64,000 nucleotides of DNA from the NCBI GenBank assembly GCA_032622095.1, contig CP136069.1:156415043-156479042 (forward strand), read 5' to 3'. The stretch comes from Siphonodentalium dalli (taxonomy: Eukaryota > Mollusca > Scaphopoda > Gadilida > Siphonodentaliidae). The translations under genes and the position numbers were made by a program. Below, in pieces: positions 1-12,000 of the stretch (the stretch's first letter is position 1; every line of letters begins with the position of its first letter). The notes below the pieces were generated by a model that ran no database searches, was not told where the DNA came from, and saw only the letters and a program-made list of their open reading frames with translations.

Positions 1-751
1 TACATGATGCACATCTTCAATATATGGGCAACAATATTCTGAAGTTTCAAATCTCTAGGATGAAAACTGTAGGAGTTGATTACACCATGAAGGTACTCAA
101 AAGTGTGACGGACGAACGGACGGAACCCGTTTCTATAGTCCCCCAAAAAAAAAAAATTCGGGGTACAAAATATAAGAATTAAAATGTTAACTTAGAATTA
201 AAATGTGAAGTTAGGATTGTGACCATAATAACCCTCCATAGGAACCCACCCATCGAAGCTCAGATTGATCAGATATTGATTTTTTTTTTCACCACCGATA
301 ATTTTTAGTGGGCCAGTAAAAAGACGACGAGAAGACGGTCTCGGACCAAATTGCGGATGATGGATAACTCTAAAATCAAGTGGCTTTTTTGTGTCAGATA
401 TTTGACAAACCGGCAAAAATTCGTTGAACAAAATGTTGATAAATAACAGGTTTTGGGCAATTTTATACTATAGTTGACTGTCGTTAGCATTATTTTTGAG
501 CAATTAACTGAATCGGCATTTCAACAAATGTTCTTGTTGGAATCTGATATGGGAACCATCGAATCGGATTGAGTACCGTAAGTGTATCAAACATTTAAAA
601 ACATATATCTTGCGAATTATTTTAATACTGGTTGTATGTGATTTGTTGCAAAATGACTGAACACCAGCACAGCCATTATTAACTTGTTTCAAAAATGTAA
701 ATGTTCTTGAATGTCTCACACAGACACTGGCTTTTTATCAAATTGCTCGGA
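1..751. other. Non-coding stretch, no recognised gene
   Basis: The only structure seen is a GACGGACGAACGGACGG tract at about 108-124, like the tail of pearl/Helitron-type elements. The region is AT-rich with short ORFs only. Confidence 0.5.
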
Positions 752-1132
752 TTAACTCTTTAACCAACAGAACGGCCCTGTGCCAATGCATTCTCTTATA
801 TATGCGAGTCGACCATAGGTCGCCTCGCATATATAAGAGAATGCATTGGCTTAACACATTATAAATTATAAAATTGTTAAAGAATGTAAGAAAAAATGGT
901 AAAAAAAGATTTTTTTTAGGCCAATGCATTCTCTTATATATGCGAGGCGACCTATGGTCGACTCGCATATATAAGAGAATGCATTGGCACAGGGCATAAC
1001 TGTAACCATCACAATGTTGTCAATGAGCCGGTTCCAATGATATCCATATTTGTATGGTTTTATTGAGACAGACCCAAGATAATTTAGGCTGTTGCAGCTT
1101 TATTTGGCCGTTTTTGTTGGGTAAAGGGTTAA
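752..1132 (+). mobile_element. A1 piggyBac-like MITE, copy 1 (two internal hairpins)
   Basis: Bounded by TTAA, with inverted ends TTAACTCTTTAACCAACA and TGTTGGGTAAAGGGTTAA. It contains two palindromic hairpins built on AATGCATTCTCTTATATATG and its complement, centred on GTCGACCATAGGTCGCC. TTAA targets with CCCTTT termini fit the piggyBac superfamily. No transposase. Confidence 0.85.
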
Positions 1133-2919
1133 CCAAACACCGCAACAACTTTTGAAAAAATAACGGTACTTTTTTTAACGGCATCAGTTTGCCCTACCAG
1201 CGTCATATCAGATATAAGCGGGACGACTTGACCAGGGTGAAGTTTCGCACTCTCATGTGCAATCTATTGTCAATATGTTTGCTGAAGTAATTATAACAAC
1301 TTCCACATAATAAAGACCGAGGAACGAGTCTCAAGTTCACACCATTTGTTATTTGGTAAGAAAGTAATAAAAAATTGATAAATTGGCACTATAATAATCT
1401 GCGAATATCAACATTGTGCATCCCGAGCACCGATAATAATTTAGGGGTATCAATTATGCGTAGGGAGGTGACGACAAGGTGTGGTCTACCCCACCCCCCC
1501 CCCCCCCCGCAAAAAATGGAGATTTTCAAGGGTTTGAAATTCTACACCAAATTGTTCTCATTATTTGATTTTCCAACCAGTAATTGGTGTGGAATATGTT
1601 GTTTTAGATCAACAGCAGCATGTTTTTCAACTTTCGGTCTGAAATGGCCATCAGTAGGACATTTCCCAACCTTAGGTGTGTCAGGTTGGTCATTTCGAAC
1701 TACCATGCAGATTAGATGGAAAGTTCTGGGTGGGTGGGGGCGTTAGCATACTACTTATCGTGTGGGCGTTCAGCTATCTATACCGTTGGCGACCCGGTGT
1801 ACGTAATGGGACTGCAAAGAATCGTGTAAAATTGAGTTTTCAAACCGGATTTCGGTAGTACTTTAGTCCAGTCTCCGTCATTCATGGTGAGCCTACAAAA
1901 ATCTATCTTCACTAAATGAATTCTCCCACCCAGTTGTTCAGATAATAAATTCAACACTGGATAGCAACAAGTCCTTGAAACTCTTAAAATGTTACAACAG
2001 AGTTCTTGCAATTTGCTAGTCCGGGGGGGTGGGGGGACTAATGGATTACGTTGAAAGTTAGAATGCTTATCTTGGTGCCAGGTTCAACAAACGGCCTATG
2101 GACATTTTGTTGAACCTCTTATCTGAACATTTCAGACGGGAACTACTCGTCAATGAGTATTAGTACAGAACGTTAACGGAAAGGTTAGTCCGAGCGTACC
2201 TTTAAATTGTGCCATTAGAATTTTCTCATTTGATACAAACGCACACGCTAAATCGGAGATCAAAGAAATGAAATTAACATCACCAATACATTACAGCACG
2301 TTGCATAACATGTTCAATTTGCGCTGACGTTAATTTTATCATGGACTAATTTACGAGGCATTTCGTATGTCAAATTAGCATGCGGTGCGGACCGGTCTGC
2401 CATATAACACACCTGTCCCACACCTTAATTACGCATTGTGACACAGACCAAAGCACAGGCTGGTGTTTGACAAAAGGAGAGTGACTAAGGAAGTAACGAG
2501 CCTGTAGAAATTCCACCCAGTCCAGACAGTCTGTTCCGGTATCCACTTGTTGTCTTGTTACATAAATGGAATTCAGATCTCATGCAAATTCGGTCAACCT
2601 TGACGATCTATAACCTAGCTCGCCTATCCACCCACATCACATATTAAACGAAATTCCATTATGTAAAAGCCAAAAATATATAATGTTCTTTATAATATGA
2701 AGGTAAACACCAAGTAGAAGTGTACTCAATTCTTCGTGTGCCATATCACACTGTGTAAAGAAGAAAATGTAGGATTGTTGATGTGGTCAACTGAGAAAAT
2801 TTTTGGCGGCTAAATTAACCCATTCTTCCCTAAATAATGTTGGCGATGTGTTTCCTCAGGAAACGTTCAGAATATAAGTTCAACAAACGACCAAAGGCAT
2901 ATTATCTGAACATTCCCCA
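1133..2919. other. Non-coding, no recognised gene
   Basis: A C run at 1492-1508 and T-type TTAA-element fragments at 1900-2190. Apparent ORFs of up to 123 codons have no recognisable domain. Confidence 0.5.
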
Positions 2920-3440
2920 GATCATGTCATGAATCTCTACTCTGGCTAACGCCCGTAGAGATCATATTCCACCAGTACAAAACCTGGGAACTTTTTGAAG
3001 TTTTGACAGGGAACCTTATAAAGTGGAAAAATAACGCGAGGAATATATTTCTTTGTTATTATCTGTTCCTTAATAATTTACGTCACTGTAGGTGAAGGTC
3101 CCAACTTGAAATTGCATGCTTTTCTTTGACTTTTGTGAGCCAATATCACAATAAACATTGAATTAATTAACAAGAACAAAATTCCATAATTGTAAGCGAA
3201 GCAAAGAAAAATCAGTCACTTAAAACATGAAATTTCGAGTTGGGACCTTCACCTACAGTGACGTAAATTATTAAGGAACAGATAATAACAAAGAAATATA
3301 TTCCTCGCGTTATTTTTCCACTTTATAAGGTTCCCTGTCAAAACTTCAAAAAAGCTCCCAGTTTTTTTACTGGTGGAATATGATCTCTACAGGTTTTGTT
3401 CAGAGTAGAGGTTCATGGCATGATCTGATCATTTCCCAAT
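2920..3440. mobile_element. Large foldback element (H), ~190-bp arms
   Basis: The left arm (about 2920-3115) and right arm (about 3230-3435) are inverted copies, including TACGTCACTGTAGGTGAAGG, CCACTTTATAAGGTTCCCTG and ACGCGAGGAATATATTTC. The loop is about 115 nt. Single-arm relatives occur at 43610-43740 and 46500-46860. Confidence 0.75.
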
Positions 3441-4259
3441 GAATAGGAATCCTTCTACACTTGTATTACCTGTTCTTTTTGTCATCTGCTTATATTTCCT
3501 GAACATACCCAACCTGCCATATCAGTAAACAAAATTGACCACAAGTCAGGGAGGGGGGCTTCTGCCAAAAATTCCATACACAGCACAGGGGAGCCAGGAA
3601 AAAACTAAAACTCCAGGATGCAATGTCCGGGGTGGGTGTGTGTTTGGGTTCTGAGCCCCGATAGCAGATTTTTCCAATACCATGTAAAAAAAACAATTTC
3701 CAAATCCATGTTAAAGATAAATTATGTCAACTAAAATTATTAATAAACGTACAGGCTTATAAACTGGGCCAATATAGAACATTAAGCAAGAGAAGGGCAG
3801 TCCTAGTTTCAATATTGACTCAATAATTGTTTTTTAAATAACACAATATCATGGGATGGGTCCCACTTCTTACTTGGAAAAAATTATTCCATCATTTATT
3901 ATTGTTGTTTTTGACATTCAGTTATCGCTGCGATGCCAACATCAGCTCATTTAATTCTTCTGGTGCTTTAAATGGTATGAATATTGAAAGATAAGCAGAT
4001 GTCCTGTATTATTGTATGATGTTCATCATTGTGTAGATGGGACCTTGGATTACTGGGACCTACTGATATAATGAAAAGCTTGAGTAATTGAAAATAACAT
4101 GCTAATTATAATACAAAACAAGTATTCATCTTTGAGATGATAACATTTTATTTTAGGATTACTGTTTCTGCCATATGGGCTTGTACTGTGCTCCCCTCCC
4201 GAATCCAAACCCACACTGACCTTATTTGTATTATACTGAATAATGGTATGCATCCACTT

Positions 4260-4733
4260 TTAAAGGCCCACTTAATTTTTGAACCCGCAGATTACTTTAT
4301 ATAAAATATATGCCATATTATATACCATTTAAAAGAGGAAGCTCCAAAACATTGTATTATCAACTTATCCGGTGTAATAAACTGTAGACATGTTGTTTTT
4401 GTTGAGCTGCCAATGCGTTTTGTCATCAAGATTGAAGTAAAAATCAGTATTATTTTCAATGCAGGGGGAATAACTCTATATAGTAAAGATAAGAGTTCTT
4501 CCCATTTCATTGAAAAAGTTTGAATTCTGTTGCATTCTGGGTGCCAGAGGGGGGGGGGGGAAGTCTTCAGCAGTTTCTATTTATCTGTGGGCATCTTCTG
4601 AGACACAGATGTTTCAAATAGTGATGAATTATAGTGTTTTAATCATATTTATGGCATAGATTGTTATTAAAACCGTATATCAAGTCACCATAAAAAAAAT
4701 AATCGGAGACTCAAAATTTAAGTGGGCCTTTAA
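4260..4733. mobile_element. TTAA-flanked element with AAAGGCCCACTTAA ends
   Basis: Terminal inverted repeats TTAAAGGCCCACTTAATTTT and AATTTAAGTGGGCCTTTAA. A partial relative lies at 32292-32430, sharing AGAGGAAGCTCCAAAACATT. Confidence 0.65.
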
Positions 4734-5323
4734 GATATAATTTTAGATCTTCTACACCACGATATTGCATATTGGTAATCACAAATGACGTAATTTTCAT
4801 GGAAGTTCATAGTGCGTAAATGTCCATAAACCATTTCCGGAATCTTCAGTCTGAGCGGTGAATATTACCGTAAATATCGCCCGGTAATATCAACTGCCAT
4901 GCACACATGTAAAAATATCCCACGGTACTTAATGGGAATTTATTATAGGGTATTTGAATGAGGTACAATAATAAATAGCATTATTAGCATACTGTTTTAA
5001 AAGATGTGAAAAATGACAGCTTTATTCAGTGCATTATTTATAAATTTACAATAATAAATATATACAATCACATAAACAAGATTCTGTTCAGGAATACCAC
5101 AATTCCTGTCAACAAACAAAACAGGACAGGAACCAGCCCAGAGTTGACTTCTCTCTCAATAACAGTACGCATATGTCCTGACAGCATATACAAGTATATT
5201 TATTGATTATTATTGTGTTCTTACCCACTATAATGGTTTTATAAATGGGCTCTTGTGTTGCATAATACTTATTTGATCATAGAAGGATGATGTTGTAGCG
5301 TAAATTGAACTTCAGCCATTATG

Positions 5324-5448
5324 ACTTCTCCCTGATAACTGTCCACAGACTCCACTTCTCTCTAATAATCTAATGGGGAGCAGTGACTTCTCCCTGACAA
5401 CTGTCCACTTCTCTCTAATAATCTAATGGGGAGCAGTGACTTCTCCCA
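5324..5448 (+). repeat. Two-copy tandem duplication, ~62-75 bp
   Basis: GACTTCTCCCTGA(T/C)AACTG and CTCTAATAATCTAATGGGGA occur twice in succession, and the first motif starts a third time. Confidence 0.75.
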
Positions 5449-5675
5449 ATTATAAACATCTGGACTGGTCCCTGCAGGATGGCATCATTCAAAAATAGAA
5501 GGTCCATTGTAACTATGAGACATAATTACGCTTGCCATTCGAACCTACACCTCTATGGCAGGACACATCTATCTCATGGCTGGCTCATTCGCCTCTGTGG
5601 CAAAACAACAGTTTTTATTCAACATGTTCCAATGTTTATGTAGAAAAAATGGAAATGGATAGGGATATATACTAA

Positions 5676-5938
5676 TTAACCGTTCCATGTCGGGAGCTTC
5701 CTGAAATTTTGCAAAAACCCTGTGCCAATTCATTCTCTTACATTTTTAAGTTTCCCATAGGGAGCCTTGCATAAAAAAGAGAATGCATTGGCCTAACAAT
5801 ATTTTCCTTGGCCTCGTAAGCCAGTGCATTCTCTTATATATGCAATGCTCCCTATGGGAGACTCACAAATATAAGAGAATGCGCTGGCACATGATCTTTA
5901 ATGCTGCACCAGCGCAGCTCCCATCATGAAAGTGTTAA
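5676..5938 (-). mobile_element. A2 piggyBac-like MITE, copy a
   Basis: Bounded by TTAA. The ends read TTAACCGTTCCATGTCGGGA and, inverted, CATGAAAGTGTTAA, a terminal family different from A1. Inside are two hairpins of the same AATGCATTCTC type. Confidence 0.85.
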
Positions 5939-6171
5939 TGCATTCACTCTGCTCTCTTGTGTATAATCCTGTGAACCTTGTGAAATTTGGCCAGAGAGGC
6001 AGACAAACATAACATGAGGTGGATGTGTGCTGGCCAGCGATGCGTAGGTTCAAATGGTAGGTGTGAAAATATGTCCATTGTAACTATCAGAGACATTCTC
6101 CTATTATTGGGCAATTATTCTGATGAAGTCTCATTTTCAATGAAAGCTTGATATTTGTCATTTGTTATGTA

Positions 6172-6382
6172 CAGTAATGCCCTAAATAATCGACTCCTTA
6201 ACCACAGAAGAATTATGGGTAACTTTTCAGGATTGAGATGGAAATATTGCTTGTTGCCATTCATCAGAAAGCTCTGTGAGAGCTTTCCGATGAATGGCAA
6301 CAAGCCATATTTCCGACTAAATCCTGAAAAGTTACTCATAATTCTGCTGTGGTTAAGAAGTTGATTATTTAGGGCATTACTG
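6172..6382. mobile_element. Family C TA-flanked palindromic MITE, copy 1
   Basis: Starts CAGTAATGCCCTAAATAATC and ends with the complement, TA on both sides. ~100-bp arms fold completely. TA target and CAGT ends fit Tc1/mariner/pogo-type elements. Confidence 0.85.
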
Positions 6383-6644
6383 TAACTATATTTTCTCTTA
6401 TCCAGATAGCACTATAGTACAGAGTTCATTTCTGACAATCATATCAGCTACAGTTTGATCAGATGTTATACCACCAACCTCTATCTTAGGGATCGTGGTT
6501 CAGCAATTTATGACATTTTTGTGGGTTCTAATCCAACTAATAGAAGTGCAGCCACCTCGGCATGTCGTCCTGAATTGTGCGCCCGAGCTGTAGGCGTAAT
6601 TAACATGTCGCATGTCCAAGCTTTTTTGCCAATTATCGAGGATG

Positions 6645-7044
6645 TTAACCCTTTACCCAACAGAAGGGCCCTGTGCCAATGCATTCTCTTATATATGCGA
6701 GTCGACCATAGGTCGCCTCGCATATATAAGAGAATGCATTGGCTTAACACATTAAAAATTAAAAAATTGTTAAAGAATGTAAGAAAAAATGGTAAAAAGT
6801 GTTAAAAAAAGTTTTTTTTTAGGCCAATGCATTCTCTTATATATGCGAGGCAACCTATGGTCGACTCGCATATATAAGAGAATGCATTGGCACAGGGCAT
6901 AACTGTAACTATCACAATGTGGTCAAGGAGCCGGTTCCAATGATATCTATATTTGTATGGTTCTATTGAGACAGACCGAAGATATTTTAGGCTGTTGAAG
7001 CTTTATTTGGCCGGTTTTGGCCGTTTTGTTGGGTAAAGGGTTAA
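6645..7044 (+). mobile_element. A1 piggyBac-like MITE, copy 2
   Basis: TTAACCCTTTACCCAACA at the left and TGTTGGGTAAAGGGTTAA at the right. It has the same two hairpins and the same right segment with CGGTTCCAATGATAT as copy 1; orientation +. Confidence 0.9.
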
Positions 7045-7715
7045 CAATGGGATTTTATTATATAGACCTACATAAGCTAGGTCACTTCTCAAAACAATAA
7101 ATATGAGAATGGTGATTATTCACCGAGCCAACATCTAAATAAATCTGCATCATATAAATATACACCCTAAATCGGTCAACTACATAATGCAAATTGGTCT
7201 GTTAAAACCTCGTGACAAAAGTAGACTTAATTGTGTCTGGTTTCACAAAAGCTGGACTGTGATATGTGACTGTTAATAGTTAATAATTCAGACTATGTCA
7301 GACTATGTTATTTATTTTTATGAAGTAAGATCGATTAAACATTGTAATTAGACCGTAGCTACTTTTCCATTAATCTACCCCCAGATCAATAGTTACCTTC
7401 CTAGACTTTGAATATACATCGGGTCAATAGAGTTACGAGCCTCATGACATTTATCAAAATGGCGACTGCGACAGTTTCGAAGATTTTATTTTTCATGGGG
7501 ATTTTAGTTTCGTGGTTATCAAGAACCACGAAAATTGGCCCACCATGAATAAACATACTTTTACAGTATCCGATAAGATGATTCGGTTTCAACATTGATC
7601 ATTAAATGGCATTGCTGATATAACAAGAAAGTGAAAAAGTGTGTCAAAAAATATGATTATGACAAAGTGTTGATTCATATCATATCGGTGTGCCCCATGA
7701 TCTCTCAATATAAAC

Positions 7716-7860
7716 TTAACCCTTTCAGTGCCACGTCCGATTTTTGTATCAACCCATATTTCCTTGATAATGTATCACATTATTATAATCAATAAATTTG
7801 AAAAATGATCAAGGAGATATGGGTTGATACAAAAATCGGACTTGGCACTGAAAGGGTTAA
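7716..7860. mobile_element. S-type piggyBac-like MITE, copy 1 (near-perfect palindrome)
   Basis: TTAACCCTTTCAGTGCCACG at one end and its complement at the other. Arms of about 60 bp (GATTTTTGTATCAACCCATA) fold on each other. TTAA target. Confidence 0.88.
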
Positions 7861-8070
7861 TCCAGATAACGTTAAACAGATATCTGGATAGCTAAATGAG
7901 TTATATCTTCATAAACTTAAAGACCCACAAGGTGTTCACAATGTCAATATCAAGTTATTTGAAATTCAGAGCTCAACTAACAAATAACTTTTACGAACGA
8001 TATCATTTAAGTATATCACCGAAAACCATACCTACATGTATCTCTTGAGGTGTAAATTTTACTAAAATGT

Positions 8071-8132
8071 CACTAAATTCACCCTCTAGGGACTTCATTC
8101 TGCATATGACAGACACACTATTTGCAGGCTTA
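8071..8132. mobile_element. Family B MITE, right half
   Basis: TCACTAAATTCACCCTCTAG to TTTGCAGGCTT: one hairpin arm plus the terminus. Confidence 0.7.
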
Positions 8133-8163
8133 AAAGTACCTTATATCAATCATGTCCTTGGTA

Positions 8164-8565
8164 TTAACCCTTTACCCAACAAACCGGCCAAAACCGGCCA
8201 AATAAAGCTTCAACAGCCTAAAATATCTTCGGTCTGTCTCAATAGAACCATACAAATATGGATATCATTGGAACCGGTTCATTGACCCCATTGTGATGGT
8301 TACAGTTATGCCCTGTGCCAATGCATTCTCTTATATATGCGAGTCGACCATAGGTCGCCTCGCATATATAAGAGAATGCATTGGCCTAAAAAAAATCTGT
8401 TTTTAACACTTTTTACCATTTTTTCTTACATTCTTTAACAATTTTATAATTTTTAATGTGTTAAGCCAATGCATTCTCTTATATATGCGAGGCGACCTAT
8501 GGTCGACTCACATATATAAGAGAATGCATTGGCACAGGGCCCTTCTGTTGGGTAAAGGGTTAAAA
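8164..8565 (-). mobile_element. A1 piggyBac-like MITE, copy 3 (inverted)
   Basis: TTAA-bounded, with the same termini and hairpins as the copy at 6645-7044 but in opposite orientation. Lies just downstream of the PPP6C stop codon and may fall in its 3' UTR. Confidence 0.9.
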
Positions 8566-8765
8566 ACAACAGAAAACACAAGATGAAGCAGTGGCACTTT
8601 GCATTAATGTGCTGGCAATCATGAATAAAATTTTGACACCCCGAAAAGCAGATATGTTTATAGGTGATACATGTATACCGATACGGTATTATTCGCACAA
8701 GTTGTCATTTGTTATTAAATTGGCAAAGTTTAAATAACTTTCTATCCACATTGCGAACACCTTGA

Positions 8766-8802
8766 CATTCTGCAAATGACAGACACACTATTTCAAGGCT
8801 TG
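8766..8802. mobile_element. Family B terminus only
   Basis: ATTCTGCAAATGACAGACAC through TTTCAAGGCTTG; solo end 41 bp beyond the PPP6C stop codon. Confidence 0.65.
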
Positions 8803-8842
8803 TTGTCACATATACAGACTTAGTCTGCAGTAGATGAGTGGG

Positions 8843-9033
8843 TTAGAGAAAATATGGAGTTGTTGTCCTTGGGGGTATAATTCTGTCACTGTCCGGAACA
8901 GCACGGAAAAGTTTGGCTTCTCTTTTCTCCGAGTCCGTAAATGTTAAAACTGCTGCGATATTTCCACATCTATAACAATAGTTCGGAGCAGACCAGATTG
9001 TCACTAGCTTCTCATCAAACATGTACTTGTAAC
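8843..9033 (-). CDS. PPP6C: PPP6C distal terminal exon (10b, aa 241-303), canonical C-terminus
   Basis: Encodes (G)[20 protein letters not shown] then RCGN and ends [18 protein letters not shown] with a TAA stop. NYCYRCGN and the PYFL tail fit PP6. The acceptor is TTTGTTTTCAG|GT. Because it keeps all family positions it is the likely main terminal exon, although intron 9 to this copy is about 16.7 kb. I see no AATAAA on the minus strand close downstream, only weak variants. Confidence 0.95.
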
Positions 9034-12000
9034 CTGAAAACAAATAAAACAGACATGTCAGAACTTAACCCTTTCAAGACTGGAGCTTCCTGAAATTTTG
9101 CGAAAACCCTGTGCCAATGCATTTTCTTATATATGTGAGTCGCCAATAAGGCGCCTATTATAAATTGGACTACTAAATTTTATATTATTTTTTATAATTG
9201 TTAAAAAATGTAAGAAAAAATGAAAAAAAATTGTTAAAGATGTAAGAAAAAATAGATAAAAAATGATAAAATTGCTCTAAAGAATATAAGAAAAAATGAT
9301 AAAAATTGTTATAGAATGTAAGAAAAAATTATAAAACAGGATAAAATTGTTAAAAGAAAAATGATAAAAATTGTTATAGAATGTAAGAAAAAAAGAAAAT
9401 ATAAAAAAAAAAAATGATAAAAATTGTTAAAGAATGTAAGGAAAAATGAGAAAAATTGTTAAGAATGTAAGAAAACTTGATAAAAAATTAAAAAAAATTG
9501 TTAGGCCAATGCATTCTCTTTCATATGCGAGGCGACTCACATAGATAATAGAATGCATTGGCACAGGGTTTTTATTGTTGAGCCAGTGCAGCTCCCATCG
9601 TGAAAGGGTTTTATATATGCGAGGCGACCTATGAAAGGGTTAAAGACATATTATGCACATATAATGTTCTTATTTCAGTGAATCCAACTGATAAGTGAGC
9701 AGCCAGAAACTTAGTCCACTGAAAGAATGTAGCATTCAACTAATATTAAAGAAAATTCCAGCCACGCCGATCGTACCATTTCTGAAAACATATCTGACCT
9801 CTGCACAAATGTAAATACATGTATTTGCTCTTTAACTTGGGATGAATTTTCGCCGATAAAATGAGAGTCAATGAGAATTAAAGAAGGTGTACAATATCAA
9901 GCTTGTTTATATAATTGATTTTATGACTAGAAAATTATCATTGCATATAAATTCTACTTATTACAGCTAATAAATGAAAAAAATAGTTATGACGACGAGA
10001 AGTGTTTACTCAGAATTCAGCTTAAATTGAAATGTCTTTGTAGCTTTCAATGAATGCACAGAAACATTTATAAACACACAAGAAAGACTTCACTTTCTTA
10101 ACATAGATTTGAACATTAGTAATTTTATGCGCTCTGCAGGAATGACTGTTCTACACTTAAGACAATAGGAATCAGGGAGCTAAATGTGTTCTAGAGTCGG
10201 GGAGCGAATACACCATGGAATGCTAAAGGTGAAGGTAACTGAAGAATGACCTTCACCTGATACATGCGACATGTTATTAAAGGATGACATCGCGTTTATT
10301 TGATTTGTACATAATATCTAAATAATTTAAACTGGTGAATGAATGGGGGAATGGATTTTTGTGAGCGGGAAATTTATTTAACTAGCTGCTGTAGTTCTGG
10401 GTTTTTCCAGATCAAATTTGGCTGTGGGATAGCCCTGTCGTACACTTGGGGATTTATTTTTAAAAGTAAACACATGACCTATGATTTTTCTTACATTTTC
10501 GTGATTAACTGGTGTCAATCTAGCTGGGTAAACATCACTGGTATGGCCTGCAGGCTTCAATTCAGTGAATTTTGCCGAAACATTAACACTGTCGCCTATG
10601 GGAAACCATTTAGTTCAGTGATTCCTATAGGTGCTTCTATTTGAGTAAAGTGTGCAACAAGGGATGCAAGGGAGGGAACTCTATCTTTCAGTACCAAGAC
10701 TGATGTCAATGGCTGGCAAAGACTAGGGATACTTCTACATTAGATGAAGTATGGAGCTGTTGTTCTTTGAAGACAGTGTCAAAATTTTACAGTATTTTTC
10801 TAGAAAATATATGCAAAGTGTTACAAGTAACCCTTTCATGACGGGAGCAGTGCTGGTGCAGAATTAAAGATGTTGTGTCCGTGCATTCTCTTTATATATA
10901 TATGTGAATCTCCCATAGGGAGCCTCGCATATAGAAGAGAATGCACTGACTTACAAGGTCAAGGTAAATATTGTTAGGCCAATGTATTCTCTTATATATG
11001 TGAGACATTGAGAATGCATTGGCACAGCGTTTTCTCAAAGTTTCAGGAAGCTCCAATCATGGAAGAGTTAATACCAAAAAAATATTGTTGAGCGACTTGG
11101 ATGCAGAAATTATGGCTTCAAATAAGTTAATGAGGAAATACGAAGTGGTCTCTATCTGATCATAATCATCATGAAAGCATAATACTGATTGTTCTGTTAC
11201 AGTATATGTTTACAAACAATGGTTTCAATATGTGGAAGCTCGTCACTGGAGGATTATTGATAACCAGCTGAAACAGGCTCCCTTCTGGAGTCTTTATTCA
11301 GCATCAGAGGCGCTTGTGGCCAATTTGTTAGGCCAATGTATACTCATATAGGCGAGGCTCCCCATGGGAGACTCACATATATAAGAGAATGCATTGGCAC
11401 AGTGTCAGGAAGCTCCAGTCATGAAAGGGTTAAGATCAAAACAAAAAAGATTTGTATTTCCTGTAAACTTACCCTACCTATTTCGGGGGGATGGCATTGC
11501 CATTCTAACTTTTTCATTGTATGTACTTGGAACAGATCGATCAATTCAAATCAGACCGTAAGACATTTTTATTTACAGAAGCTTACATCGCCAAATGCCT
11601 TATTCTACCATACACATCTTAAGTGTTATATTCATGTGCAGTGACTTACTTGACTGTTGCCTTGATCCCTGTGTGAGCTTTCGCGTGCATGACAGACAGA
11701 TCCTACTCGTTTATATATATTGATCATATTATTATGCTACTTCAAATTTTCATCGGGCAAATAGGTTAATATTGGACCTAAATATTGACATTGGTTCATA
11801 TCGGACTTATTTGGTTCTGACATAAGCCCAAAATGGACTTATACCCGTTATTTTGTTGGATGGCGAGGGCCATATTGAAAACACATCTATAAAGAGTGTA
11901 CAGCTGGTGCTGATATAGGCCCATAGTGGGCGTATTTTATTTTTTATGTTATTTATTTAATTAAATTTAAAGATTTAAACAACATGTGGCTCTACAACAC

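Noticed and set aside
6480-6550. tRNA-like segment with GGTTCTAATCC
   Set aside because: A B-box-like match only; no A box at proper spacing and no cloverleaf.
6508-6805. ORFs of 80-116 codons over palindromic MITEs ([21 protein letters not shown] type), repeated at 738, 8453, 16758, 52655, 63795
   Set aside because: The same peptide appears wherever the A-type hairpin occurs, on both strands; it comes from the repeat.
10339-10644. 101-codon ORF in PPP6C intron 9
   Set aside because: Composition is not protein-like and there are no splice links or domains.
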